Below are positions 9,855 through 20,544 of a DNA stretch of 64,000 nucleotides, one piece after another; position 1 is the stretch's first letter; every line of letters begins with the position of its first letter. The stretch lies in NCBI GenBank assembly GCA_039090855.1, contig CM076991.1, positions 105,908,021 to 105,972,020 of the forward strand, in the 5' to 3' direction. The translations under genes were made by a program, and so were the position numbers. The notes beneath the pieces are model-generated. The model did not search any database. It was not told where the DNA came from and worked only from the letters and a program-made list of their open reading frames with translations. The DNA comes from Macrothele yani. Lineage: Eukaryota > Arthropoda > Arachnida > Araneae > Macrothelidae.

Positions 9855-12298
9855 GCCGGTCGTTCTGATGCCGACCGGGTGAGAGTTTCTGTGTGTGATT
9901 TGGTTGAGCTATACTGCAGCGTCAAGCAGAACTGACGATTTCAACCGCGAGACGGGTTTCATCCCGATCTCGCGATTTTTTTCTTTAAATAATAGGTGAC
10001 CTCCACGTAGCCTATCAATTAGAGCAGTGACGGGACTTAGTAAAAACGCCCTTGTGAGGGCGAAGTTCCGTTTAGCCCGCACAGAGAGTCTGGCATCAGT
10101 TTCGGGTACGTCGTCGTCCCGAAGGGATCCTTTGTCAGCCCAAAGCCCGAGCGCCCGGTTTCAAAGGTTTGACTTGAGTGGGAGAACCTCTGGGTGCCCA
10201 CTCAGTACTTAGAAGAAAATTTTGTGTTTTTCATCTCTCCCACAGAGATGTCAACTACCCAGAAGGGTAGAGTGAAACCTAAGGGGTCAGTCCCCAAATC
10301 GTCCGGGTCAACCCGGACGCAGAAGGTAGCGGCAGAAGCACTACCAAGCCCTGTCAGCAGTGCTAAAGGGGTTAGCCCCTCTTCCGAGAACAGCCGGAAG
10401 GTAGAGCCCAATGCCAGGGGGAAACTGTCAAAGACGCTTCCCCCAGCGAAGGGCTCTAAAGCCGCTACACCCTTGAAGGGAGCCTCGACTGAGCAGTCTT
10501 AGTCAGCTAGCGGTGTAAGCACCCCCTTGCCAGTTCCGCCCATGGCAAGGAAGGGTAAAACACCACCCCAGCCCGAACCCTCTCGGGCTCCTGAGGGGTC
10601 GTCCGCGGGTTGCCCAGATGTTTCTTTGGTGGGAAGCACGCATCCCAGGACACCCCCGGTGCTTACACCTGAGGCTTTCATGAGCCACATTTTCACCCTC
10701 ACTTGGGAAGTTGAGTCCGTTCTCTTGGACTCGCGGGTCACTTCCTCAGGGAGATAAAAGGTGAAAGCGGCCTTGAGCAGTACGAAGAAGGCTTGTTACG
10801 AGCAAGCTAATCGGGTAGCCTATGTCGAAGGCAGGCTGTCCGTTCGGGAGGAGTTGGGCTGCGAAGCCGACGAGAAAGTGGTTTCCTACGCCGAAGTGGC
10901 TAGGAAAGGGGCTAGCAAGGCGAAAGGGTCTTCGCTCGCCCCGATTGAGATTAAAAAGAAGAATAAGGAAAAGTCGGGAGACAGGAGACACGTGCTTTTA
11001 GTCTACCCGACAGTCGAGAGTGCGTCCTCAGAGGACACGAAGAAGACCCTGAAAACTGCAGTTAACCCAACTAACTGCAGATAGGGGTCAAGAGCTTTCG
11101 GATCATAAGGAAAGGAGGGGCCGCGGTGGAGTGTTCCCATCCCGGGGAGCTCGACCGCCTTGCCCAGGAGTTGAGAAGCAATCCGCTGACCAAGGATTGC
11201 ACACTCCCCACGGCCCCACGAAAGAGACACTCCCGGTTGATAGTTTATGGGGTCGACGGGGATCTCTCAGGGAAAGAGTTCGAGCAGGCGATTTGCGGCA
11301 GAACCCAGAGCTCGAGAACGGGTTCAAAGCCTGTTTCCCCATCAAGGGCAAGGGAGATAGGGTCCACCGGGTGGCAGACGTGGAGCCCAAGGCCTTCAAG
11401 CACTTGGTGAGGCGGAAGACACTGAACTTGGGTTGGTCAGTGCTCAGCCTAAAGGAATTTTTGAGGGAGGTCAAGTGCTTTCGGTGCAATGGCTTCGGCC
11501 ATTTCCGAGGCAACTGCCCCGAGTCAGAAGCAAGGTACGGCAATTGTGGTGAAGTTGGGCACCAGCACCACCAGTGTGCAGCCGCACCGAAATGCAGCAA
11601 CTGCACTGCTGCGAATGCCAAGTTCCGCCTGAAACTGGACGTCTCACACTCCAGCTTCAGTAAGACATGCCCTAGTCTTATTAGGGAGCTTGAGCAAAGG
11701 AAGAGTCGAGTCAGCTATGGTTGACGGATGGTAGTACCCTTGGAGGTACGGTGCTCTCGATATTGAGCTTTTGGGTCTATTGACCAAGGTATTTTTTATG
11801 ACCCTGGCCCGGGGTCATCACCACAGCACTGGCCCTAGCGCTGTGGACCATGCTGATTTTGTGATGTGATTTTTAATATTTCTCAGTGTTTAAATGTTTG
11901 TGAGAGGGGTGCATGGGACCCTCCTAGTGAAATGTGCATGTCTGTAATCCACTATGATACCAAATAAAGGACTTTTGTCCCAAAAACTCGCGTTGGCGGA
12001 CGATCTCCCGGCCACGAGATGGGATATTTTCGAAAAAGTTGCTTGCCCCAACTGCCCATAGCACGTCGCACACACGGGTTGTGACAGAAGGGTGTAAGGT
12101 ACCGGTCCCGTGGGGGAGGCAGATCCCCACAGGTCTCTAGACCGAATCTGTCCGAGTGGAAGACTGTGGTTTCGGGTGACTGACGGGCTAGCTGTCGGAA
12201 CGCCGTCAGGGATCCTATCAATCCCAAACTTTTCGAGAGAGTTCCGCATTTCCCTGCGAGGTCTACACTAAGACGGTGCAGGTAAAGTCATCAGCCTA
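9855..12298 (+). mobile_element. ORF1-only non-LTR element (half-LINE) inserted in RTE
   Basis: A GC-richer 2444-bp insert between perfect 16-bp duplications. It has a ~390-bp 5' leader (starting GCCGGTCGTTCTGATGCC), a gag-like ORF1 relic with zinc knuckles (10248-11724), and a ~570-bp 3' region with an AATAAA at about 11964. No reverse transcriptase or endonuclease sequence is present. The 3' end has no poly(A). The long, exact duplication is typical of target-primed reverse transcription. The clade (I, R1, Jockey or similar) is not decided by ORF1 alone. Confidence 0.75.
10248..11724 (+). pseudogene. Gag-like ORF1 with CCHC zinc knuckles, broken
   Basis: Begins MSTTQKGRVKPKGSVPKSSG, a low-complexity Ser/Pro/Lys-rich N-terminal part; another in-frame ATG at 10194 is possible. 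Stops occur at about 10500 and 10755 and frameshifts near 11090 and 11290, so it is not translatable. Near 11478 the knuckle CFRCNGFGHFRGNC fits C-x2-C-x4-H-x4-C exactly. The second knuckle has Tyr for its first Cys (YGNCGEVGHQHHQC). A third, spaced differently, follows (CSNC...H...C). In related LINEs ORF1p binds the element RNA in a ribonucleoprotein particle. The ORF ends SRVSYG and a stop. Confidence 0.75.
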
Positions 12299-13110
12299 GG
12301 TTACACCCAGCATGCATCTCCATGCTTTTTTCAGTTGTCTGCAGTCTTTGTATGTCTTTTTAAGTTAAGGTCCATGTCTCTGATCCGTACGTAAGAACTG
12401 GAAGGATGCACTGATTAAAAACTTTTCGTAAAAGACATAATGGCATATTGCTGCTAAAAATTATACTGTTTCTTCCAGAACCTCCTCAACAAAGTTTTAT
12501 ACGCCGATTAATTCTTCATCACAGTGATCCTCAATTGCTATCTGTTACCCAAGGTAGGTATCAGTTTATACGCCGATTAATTCATCACAGTGATCCTCAA
12601 TTGCTATCTGTTACCCAAGGTAGGTATCAGTTATCTCCAGCTTTTCTGCATCAATCGGTATATCTTCATTTCTTCTAAAAGCACTTTACATCAATTTTGT
12701 CTTCTAAAAGTTCATTATTAACCCCACTTCTTTGCTCTTGTCAGCAAGTTCCTGGATCAAACTCTGTAGGTCTTAAGGGGTAGTCACAAAAATGACTTCA
12801 CCAGCGAAACGAAGGAAAAGTAAATAATCTCCATTAATCTTTATCCCTCTGTTTTCCCAGTTCAATGATTCAAAGACAATTTGCACTGTGGAAGGAGCTT
12901 GGGAGATATACATATATAGTGTCACTTTGTCTTACTCCCTTTCCAATTTTTTTATTCGTGTTGCATCTTCAAACAGACGAACCTTTGCAATTGCATTATC
13001 ATAGATGTTTTTAATAATGCTAATGTATGCATCTCCAATACCGCAGGATTTCAAAGGCATTATTGTGACTGCTGAAGGTTTCACGGAATCAAAGGCCTTT
13101 TCATAATCAA
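12299..13110 (-). mobile_element. RTE-type LINE relic, continuation
   Basis: Resumes the RTE copy at the right 16-bp duplication (12299-12314). It parallels 59870-60610, covering the ORF from the C-terminal MERCMLGV-like part back to motif A (KAFDSVK-like). It is diverged and interrupted by many stops, and contains a local tandem duplication at 12495-12629. The RTE match fades near 13110. Confidence 0.75.
12495..12629. repeat. Local tandem duplication, 69 + 66 bp
   Basis: Two adjacent units beginning GTTTATACGCCGATTAATTC, differing by a 3-bp deletion. They lie within RTE sequence; other RTE copies in the window have one unit, so this arose after insertion. Confidence 0.8.
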
Positions 13111-14771
13111 TGATATCTCGATCATATCTACATTAATATTTATATGAATTAATGATGTATATCTACCGACATCAGATATACATTAACCCCTCCTGCAAAA
13201 TAAATCACTTCGTTCGCGTACCGCGAACTTCCACTACGTTCGAAATTTTTAAACCGCTTGTACTGAAATACCACGAAATTCGACTCGTACAGAAATCGCA
13301 CGTACGGATCTAACACCTTTTTTTCCTTCTACTTGTCGAGCACACACACACATCTCGTGAGATTTACAAAACTCTACGCTTATGTGTATATGTGTAGTAC
13401 TTTAAATGTCGTCGCCTCCGGCCATGTTCTTGCTGACCACTGCTGTTGGAACATTTCAAATGCCGGAATTGGCTAGCTGATTTCCGATTTGCACAGAGTC
13501 AAAAGCTCATGAGTGGAAAAGCATTGCTCGCAACCAAAATTCGTAAATGCAGATTTACCAACGGAAGCACAGCGATTATGCTAAAAGAGGTTGTAGGAAA
13601 TATTCAGAAGCAACGATCAGAAGTTTCGCAAAGCGGAAGGTAAAACTGCTGACCAAAAGTATGAAAAGGGAAAGAAATATATTCCAAAAGCATAAGTATC
13701 GGTTGTTTTTTTGGGGTTTTTTTATCAGATCGGTCGTTGATTTAATGCTTTGCTTTCATATTTATGATATGCTACTGCGAAGGCATCAGCGGGCCATTTC
13801 ACATGACGTCGGATCAAAAGCGAGATCATGGCTATCGGTACATAAAAGAAAAGTTGCACTCTCATATAAACACGCCATATAACGAAATGATGCCTTTTTT
13901 TACTCGATCTGATAAATTTGCGGGGCGAACAGAGCATCAACCAGTACTAAGCATAGAAAAGATAACAAATTCCCAGTCCGATGCGATCAAAAGGAGTACG
14001 AATGGGAAAAACGGAGGATGACAGATAGAAAAGAGAGGAAGGAATTTTTGGCTGCTTTTCAAAATCGACGCAGATAGCTTCCTTGAATAAGGCGGCACGT
14101 AACGGTAGAATCCATCATACATATCTTTCGTCGTATCTCCCTTCGCTCGCGGAGAAGGACCCTGCAGAGAGGTATGAAGGAAGGGACGCCCTGAAGAAAA
14201 CGAGTTGTCATTTCAACATTTTTCTTTTCTTCCTTTGGGCTCCGCAAATAAAACTGTCTTTAACATGAGAGACACTTCTGCCTGTCTTGAGCATCAAGAA
14301 GACATGCAGACCACAAGAGAAATGAAAGAAAGCGAGCAAGAAAAATTTGAGGAGCCGAGATGTGTTCATGTTTATTATAAAACAGAAACGATGGATTTTT
14401 TCCTTTTTCGAATGAAAACGACAAGATAAGCACGTCAATAAAACGACTGCTCGGAGATTTAGAATCAAAAAACCTAAAATTTCGACGGAAAACTCGGACT
14501 TCTAAGATTTTTTTTTTCCTACTCCAAACACGAACACATAAGGCGGTTAGCAAGAAATAAATAAAAAGCAAGGGAGAAAAAAACGATTACAAAGATCCAG
14601 AGAATCAGCAATTTTAATTAAAATACGCTTAGTAGAAATTGTACTGTTTGATAATACTTATACAATTCCAATACATTTCTGGCACTAATTGAAATCTGTT
14701 ACAGCGACTGATGGCGTTATTTTTCACTGGCTGTAACAGGTTCAAATGCAGTGACGTTGCGCTTATTTTTT
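13111..14771. other. No recognisable gene or repeat
   Basis: AT-rich. Several overlapping open frames on both strands (about 13446-14570) have unremarkable composition and no family resemblance. I do not support any as genes. Confidence 0.4.
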
Positions 14772-14986
14772 TTATTTTATTTTGTGGGTGTAAAACCACG
14801 GTAAACACTCTACGAGCCATAAACAGTTGCACGTTCCTAATTTAGAGCTGCTGGTTCCAGTGAAAGTCAGAGCCATAAGATAAACAAACACTCCATCCAT
14901 TCCTCACCCGGGATTCGAACCCGGAGCCATCTTGGGCGAGGGATTAGAAGCCAGCCCCTCGTACCAAGCAGCCACCGGACGGCAAA
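14772..14986 (-). mobile_element. SINE family B, diverged copy
   Basis: Same order as the other B copies, read on the minus strand: tRNA-like head with B box (CGGGTTCGAATCCCGGG), body, then A-rich tail. It has more mismatches than the copies at 28628 or 50190. Confidence 0.7.
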
Positions 14987-15190
14987 ATGAGATTGGAAAA
15001 AATAAATGTAAAGTTTCTTGTTCTTCTTAGTGTATTTTGAATCAAAATGCCGAAAAAAACGTGCTCGATTAAAGAATTTAAAAGCAACCGTTATTTGCTT
15101 TGAAAAATATATTCTAAAAGACATTGCATCAATTGGACGGCTAATGTGACGTCATAAAAAGAGCTAACAATGGTTTTTAACAGCTCCAAA
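14987..15190. repeat. Unnamed repeat, copy 1
   Basis: Resembles 16725-16835 plus 17150-17185: GAGATTGGAAA near the start, a TTTGCTTTGAAAAA block, then CTAAAAGA(C/T)ATTG and a GACGTCA-containing end. It is a diverged dispersed repeat of unknown class, interrupted in the second copy by a SINE. Confidence 0.4.
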
Positions 15191-15512
15191 TCATCCGAAA
15201 TTTTGTAATTGGGGAAATGTCTTCCGAAGTTTGTTACTAATTAGTGGAGCAGTGCTACCATCTTCTAGTTATCTACAGACCACGGCAGTTACCATTACAT
15301 ATCGTCCAGTAAAAGGTGGTCCATGTAATTGCACCAATATAAATCCACAGAGTAGGAAACCCTTCCTAGAGGCTGATGCATCAATCTCATCCAACGTTGG
15401 CCCCGAAGATCTCAGTAGAACAGTGCGCCAGTGGACGTACATGGAACTAAAGCGTCGAAACTTTAGCCCTGAAAGTTTTGTCTCCCCCCCTCTCTCCCCC
15501 AGAGTTTACAAC

Positions 15513-15782
15513 TTAGATCATAGATCACATGTAGAAGATTTTAGGAAGGTAGTAACTGACCCCAGGTCTTAAACAACCCTTAGAAATGGGAAGCTAGGAG
15601 ATTTGAGCAAGAGTGCCCGATAGGAAAGTCACACGGAAGCGATGTAGAAAGGGATAGGAATACGCCCTTATTTATTACCGGAGGAGCAGTACCCGGGATC
15701 CGACGGATATTTAGTGGATCGAACCCGAGGTCTCTCCGTGGCATACACGAACGTCGACCACTAGGCCATCCACGACCCGAGT
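15513..15782 (-). mobile_element. tRNA-derived SINE, family A
   Basis: Minus-strand copy. It has a tRNA-like head (ATGGCCTAGTGGTCGACGTT, A-box like), a central CCGTCGGATCCCGGG and AATAAATAAGG block, CTTTCCTATCGGGCA, and a 3' part ending CTTCTACATGTGATC with a GATCA-type short repeat tail. Matches the copies at 16846, 40421 and 57051. An internal deletion makes it shorter than the 16846 copy. Confidence 0.7.
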
Positions 15783-16724
15783 TTACAGCTCTTTTTGCGG
15801 TGCTACTTATAAGCTATTAGCACAGTATCACGTGACAGACGTTAACGTAGTTTCATGTCCGACCACTCAGACGCTTTAAGAAAGCAACAGTTTAACCTCT
15901 GCATCTTCTGCTATGTGCACGAATCTATTACACATTTTCGTATTAGAAATGTGTTTTCCCAATGAAATACTGAAAACAATGTGGACTAAATAAATTGATT
16001 AATTTCTCTCAGTTTCTTAAAATGTACCTTACATTAGGGGTCGCGCTGCCGATCGCATTCTTCGCAATTTGCGAAAAAAATCGCTTTGGCGATCGATAAA
16101 ATGTTTTGGCGAAAGTATTGGCGATTACCTTCTTTAAATGACGTCTGAGCGAAAACGATCTTTAATTTTTATTTGATTTGGTACTTGAAAAATGAAATTC
16201 GAATGTTAGTTACTTTTTTTCATTGTTTACATTGCGCGTGAGACGGAAAGCGATTACGTGAAAAGAGTGATGCAATCGCAGACGTAAGACCTATTATAAC
16301 ACTTTTATGGTTTTTATATTCCAGTGGAGGACGAAAAAAATTGGCGACTTCAGATTACATTTGGCGAAAGAAACATTTAATTTGGCGAATGGGTTGTTGA
16401 AAACTTTAAAAAAGTCAGTCAGAGCCTTACATTATGTACAATACATTGAACTTTCGATTTTAAGACTTAAATTTTTTTTTGGCAGATTTTTGGGTTGTCG
16501 CAAAAACTTGATTCATATTTCTGTTTGCGTAACATTCAGAGCTCAATTTCATTTCTACTGATAAGGCACCATAGTTTTCCCGATCTACGTTTAAATATAG
16601 TTAGTTCTCAAAGAGTGTCTAAATGTTGTGATGTCATAGTTCTCAAAATTAAGTTTTCAAAGTAAATAACGGTTGCTATATTAATTGCTTTATTTTTTTT
16701 TCAGTTAAAAGAGATTGGAAAGAT
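15783..16724. other. No recognisable gene
   Basis: AT-rich. A few TTGGCGA-type short repeats occur near 16085-16395 (TTTGGCGATCG, TTGGCGAAAG, TTGGCGATTA, TTGGCGAAAGA), suggesting a degenerate repeat, but no family was recognised. Confidence 0.35.
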
Positions 16725-17190
16725 AAAATTAGCTTTTTTTTTAATGTCTTGAATTCAAAACTGAATAAATGAGCTCAATTAAAACATTTAACAGTTATCA
16801 TTGTTTACTTTGAAAAAAAAAATCTAAAAGATATTGAATGGACTGAGGGCCGCGGATGGCCTAGTGGTCAACGTTCGTGACTGGCACGGGGGAACCTCGG
16901 GCTCGATCCCGGGCAGGTACGAACAACGGTCGAACCACTAAATATCCGCCGGTCGTCGGATGGGCACGTTAAGCCGTCGGACCCCGGGTTTGGGCCCTCG
17001 GTAATAAATAAGCCCCCCCCTCCTACCTCGCTTCCGTGTCACTTTCCTATCGGGCACTGCAGCCCAAATCTCCAAGCTTCCTCTTTCTAAGAGTTGTTTC
17101 AAACTTGGGGTCAGACACTCCCTAAAATCTTCTACATATGATCTGATCTGAATGGACTGGACTGACGATGCGACGTCACAGAAAGCATGC
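16725..17190. repeat. Unnamed repeat, copy 2, interrupted by SINE A
   Basis: Companion of 14987-15190. The interruption is the SINE at 16846-17149, bounded by the repeated GAATGGACTG. Confidence 0.4.
16846..17149 (+). mobile_element. tRNA-derived SINE, family A, with target-site duplication
   Basis: The best copy for defining family A. It starts AGGGCCGCGGATGGCCTAGT (A-box TGGCCTAGTGG), and the B-box-like GGCTCGATCCC follows about 40 bp later. The unrelated body ends CTTCTACATATGATCTGATC. The 10-bp GAATGGACTG is present at 16836-16845 and again at 17150-17159, giving a clean target-site duplication. The tail is a short ATCTG-type pentamer repeat, not poly(A). Confidence 0.8.
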
Positions 17191-17253
17191 CATGGCTCAG
17201 CTTGAACTGTTGATCAGATACCTGGGCCTTTACCCGCTCAGCCACCCAGGCGA
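17188..17253 (-). repeat. tRNA-like fragment
   Basis: Minus strand GTCGCCTGGGTGGCTGAGCG contains an A-box-like TGGCTGAGCGG, with a weak B-box-like GTTCAAGCTG later. The arms do not form a convincing full tRNA, so I call it a SINE head fragment rather than a tRNA gene. Confidence 0.3.
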
Positions 17254-17264
17254 CAAAATTGGTA

Positions 17265-17440
17265 CATTATGAATAATTAGGAATAATAAGCAAAACATTC
17301 CTCACCAGAAACACTGCCTGACAAAGAAGGAATATTTCAAATTGTACAGTTCGAAGCAGAGACATGCAGAAAAATAGGATATAAACCTACGCCCTCTGGA
17401 GGAAAAAACTGTGCATCACTGTGAACAAGAAATATGCGCA
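17265..17440 (+). repeat. Single monomer of the ~150-bp CTCF-like family
   Basis: Carries ACGCCCTCTGGAGGAAAAAA at about 17389, with upstream sequence of the AGCAAAACATT...AGAAACACT and GAAGCAGAGACATGCAG type. An isolated, diverged unit. Confidence 0.55.
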
Positions 17441-20400
17441 AAAAATATGTTTCCCATGGTAGTGTTCCCATTATTTTAATAAACCCCTGTATGTGTACAC
17501 ACGCACACGCGCGCGCGCTTCTTACTTGTCAAAATCCAGCCCAGATCAAAAAATTCTGTAACCGCTATAATGTGGTTTACCGCATCAGAAACAGAGCAGA
17601 ATAGTCAGAAACTCACATCCATGGCTTTATCTGACGGCTGCGCATTCAACTGTTAGAAGGTTGGTCTATCCTACTCCGATAGAATGAATGAAATGACGAA
17701 AGTTCGCGTGATCGAATAACAAAGCAAGTTTCATGCGCCACTTAAGATCAGACAAGACATATTTTGTGCTGTGACAAACCGCGTTAGCGTGATTGTCCGG
17801 ATGTGTTGTGGCGTGCAACAAAACTAAGTAGCAATTCCTATCACCTTTCAACCACGGAGGCTCAATACAGAAATTATGGCTACAGGTCGGCCAGCAGACG
17901 GCTTAATGGCGATGGGAGTGTAAGACGTATAAGTGGGAAACACCTGCACCTCTGGAAACATACGCAAAACGCGGGACAATGACCGGAACTGCGTGACCGT
18001 CCGGCAACAGGTATGGTAAAAACAAACAATGTAAAAAAATATAATAAATGAAAGTATAAATAAAACAATAATGGCGCCGAGCTTGCTGTGAAAAATCCTC
18101 TGGTGCGGTTCGGCGGGGTCTGCGCATGGAAAGCCTTGTAATGAATGGGTTAAAGATAAAGATGGAAGGGACCACCTTGAATAACGACCACATTTCACGG
18201 ATATTACGACCATTTGTTATTCACCCCCAATGAGGGGGTCATCACCTCCCCGTATCTAAGTCCCGCCTACCCACCCACCCAGATCTTGTGAATAGTTAAA
18301 AATAAAACAGTCACGCAGTATAAATTAAGGCAGATTTCCTATATTAAGAGTTTTGGAAAGACTTGTTAACAAGAGAATGATTTATGGGCCATAAAAAATG
18401 CAGTGCAGAAAAAAATAAATACCCAGTCGAGTTTGATAGCTCTCATTCGAAGACGACGAAAGGCAAAGGTTTAAGGTGGAGTTCTAGCAGATGAAAGGCA
18501 GATGGGGTAGGGGGAGGAGGGGTTATGATTGCTAAAATAACCCGAGGCCAATTCGTAATTTGCAAGAATCACGGAGGTGCATTAAACATCTGGTAACTTA
18601 AGTGGAGCTACAACAGGGTTAATAATTTAAATTGCTGAATGACGGGCCACTGTTGAATTCTGACGAGCTTAATAACGAAGAAAAGAAAGAATAAGAAAAA
18701 AAAAAAAAAAAGGCAGGATTGTAAGAAATTGTTTCTTGAATGGAAAGTACACTGCTATTCTCAGGAAGAGTTAAAAATTTATTTCATAACCAAAGAGCGC
18801 CCCCTAACGTAAATACATGATTCAACTTATGAGTAAGCAATGTCCGGGATTACCTAAAATTATCAACACGCTACTTTTCACTTAGACATTTAATTGAAAT
18901 GTTCTCCAATAAGAAAAGAAAAGAAAATTCGATTTTTTTCAGGCACGTTTCCCTGCCTCCAGGGGTGAGCTTCATGAATAAGGGTTGTTTTTTTTTTGTT
19001 TTTTTTTTAACACATGTGTCATCAGACTTTCCTTTACTTCCGCTGTATAATAATTAACTATGAATATAACAAATCGCAGATGCTAACAATATTTAAAATT
19101 TTAAAATTGTTTATTATAAAAAAGAAAAACAGGCGCGATACAGGGAGACAATAGAGGTCATGACCTTCCACTTAAGAATTTTTTAAATATAATACACCGC
19201 ACGTTGTGCAATCAATATTACAGTATTTTTCTTTTTTTATTATAATGGTTTAAATTTTGATTCTTCCCCTGTTTGGATACAGATTTTTTTATCTCTGGTT
19301 AGGTCCCTTTGATCTGAAAAATTTATTCTTTTCTATATGTATGACATACATTCTTTTTTCTTGTCATGTTGACTTTAAATTTTAATTTTTTTTTTCTGTT
19401 TGGATGCATGTAGTTTTCCTCCATTAAAGAAGTATATTCTTTAAAATTTTGTGGTAAAACAAACAAAAACAAACAATTCTTATAGGAAAAAATCACAGGA
19501 CAACAAATTTTGCGTTTTATTATACCAATCATGAAATTATAAAGGGAAATAAAAAGTTTGTTTTGTTTTGTTTTGCAATGCTCGAGTTTTTAAGGAGGAA
19601 AAAAAAATTTAGTCTTTACTTTTTGACTGTACAACAACGAATGTTCGTCACAATTTTAACATAAAAAGTTGCAACTCGAGTCTGGATTTAAAAACTGTAT
19701 TATTTGGAAGTAATCAAAAAGTTATTGTTGGTAAAAGCGATAAATATTGTAGGGAAGTTTCACCTAAATTATGACTACAAAACTTCCCTGCAATTTCATT
19801 TTGTAAATTAATTCATGGCTTGTCCTTGTAAATTTCTAGATCCAACCCTAAAGAGAAAAAAAGTAAATATTTTCGTTGATTTTTATTTATTTATTATTAT
19901 TATTTGAGAAATGGCCTACTGTTAGTTTTAAGAAACCCAGGAGAAAACTGCCCAATACAACTCTCACCATATAACATGGCATCTTCAAGGCTCCCACTAA
20001 ACAACGGAGAAAAAAAATTCCGTTACTTTTCCAGGTGATTTTTAAATCTTTTTCCAGAGCGGCGACCCAAAACACGTTGCGATGAATTGTTACATTTCCC
20101 TTTCATTCTTGCATTTTCTCATGAAAGCACACATTTGTAAATTCTTTAAATAACTTATGTTTACACCGTTACCTGCTTTTAATTATTAATAATCAAATGT
20201 ACGACGCACATTATTTTTGATACCGTAATTTCCACGAGCTTTGTAAACCTGAGCGGCATACTAACCAACTTACAAACTGTGAATCCATTTCCATAGAAAC
20301 GGTCCATATGACAGAAAAAATGTATCAGTTGATGGGCCAGAAAAAGAACTCGACTGTTCTCTGAGGTAATAGAAAAGGAGGCGTGATAAAAACGTATCCA

Positions 20401-20540
20401 GACTGGTAGCACAAGCTCGGAATCGTGCGACACAAGAAGAAGCAGTTTGGCACAGGTTGACCTTGGAACCTACCAAGCATGTGCTGTGAGTCACATCTCC
20501 CCTGCCAGTTTTTGTTTTATATATATATATAGTAGTGCTC
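17441..20540. other. Mostly unassigned AT-rich sequence
   Basis: One more CTCF-like motif (AGCGCCCCCTAACGTAAATA) lies at 18796-18815 in a short family fragment. There is an alternating GCGCGC run near 17507-17517 and several poly-A and poly-T runs. Open frames at 17848-18213 and 20179-20494 show no family resemblance. No genes supported. Confidence 0.35.
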
Positions 20541-20544
20541 TGTT

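Noticed and set aside
10202..11621. Minus-strand open frames over the ORF1 region
   Set aside because: They are shadows of the GC-rich plus-strand gag-like ORF, which has the zinc knuckles.
12495..12629. Target-site duplication for another insertion
   Set aside because: The two units are directly adjacent with no insert between them, so this is a simple tandem duplication within RTE.
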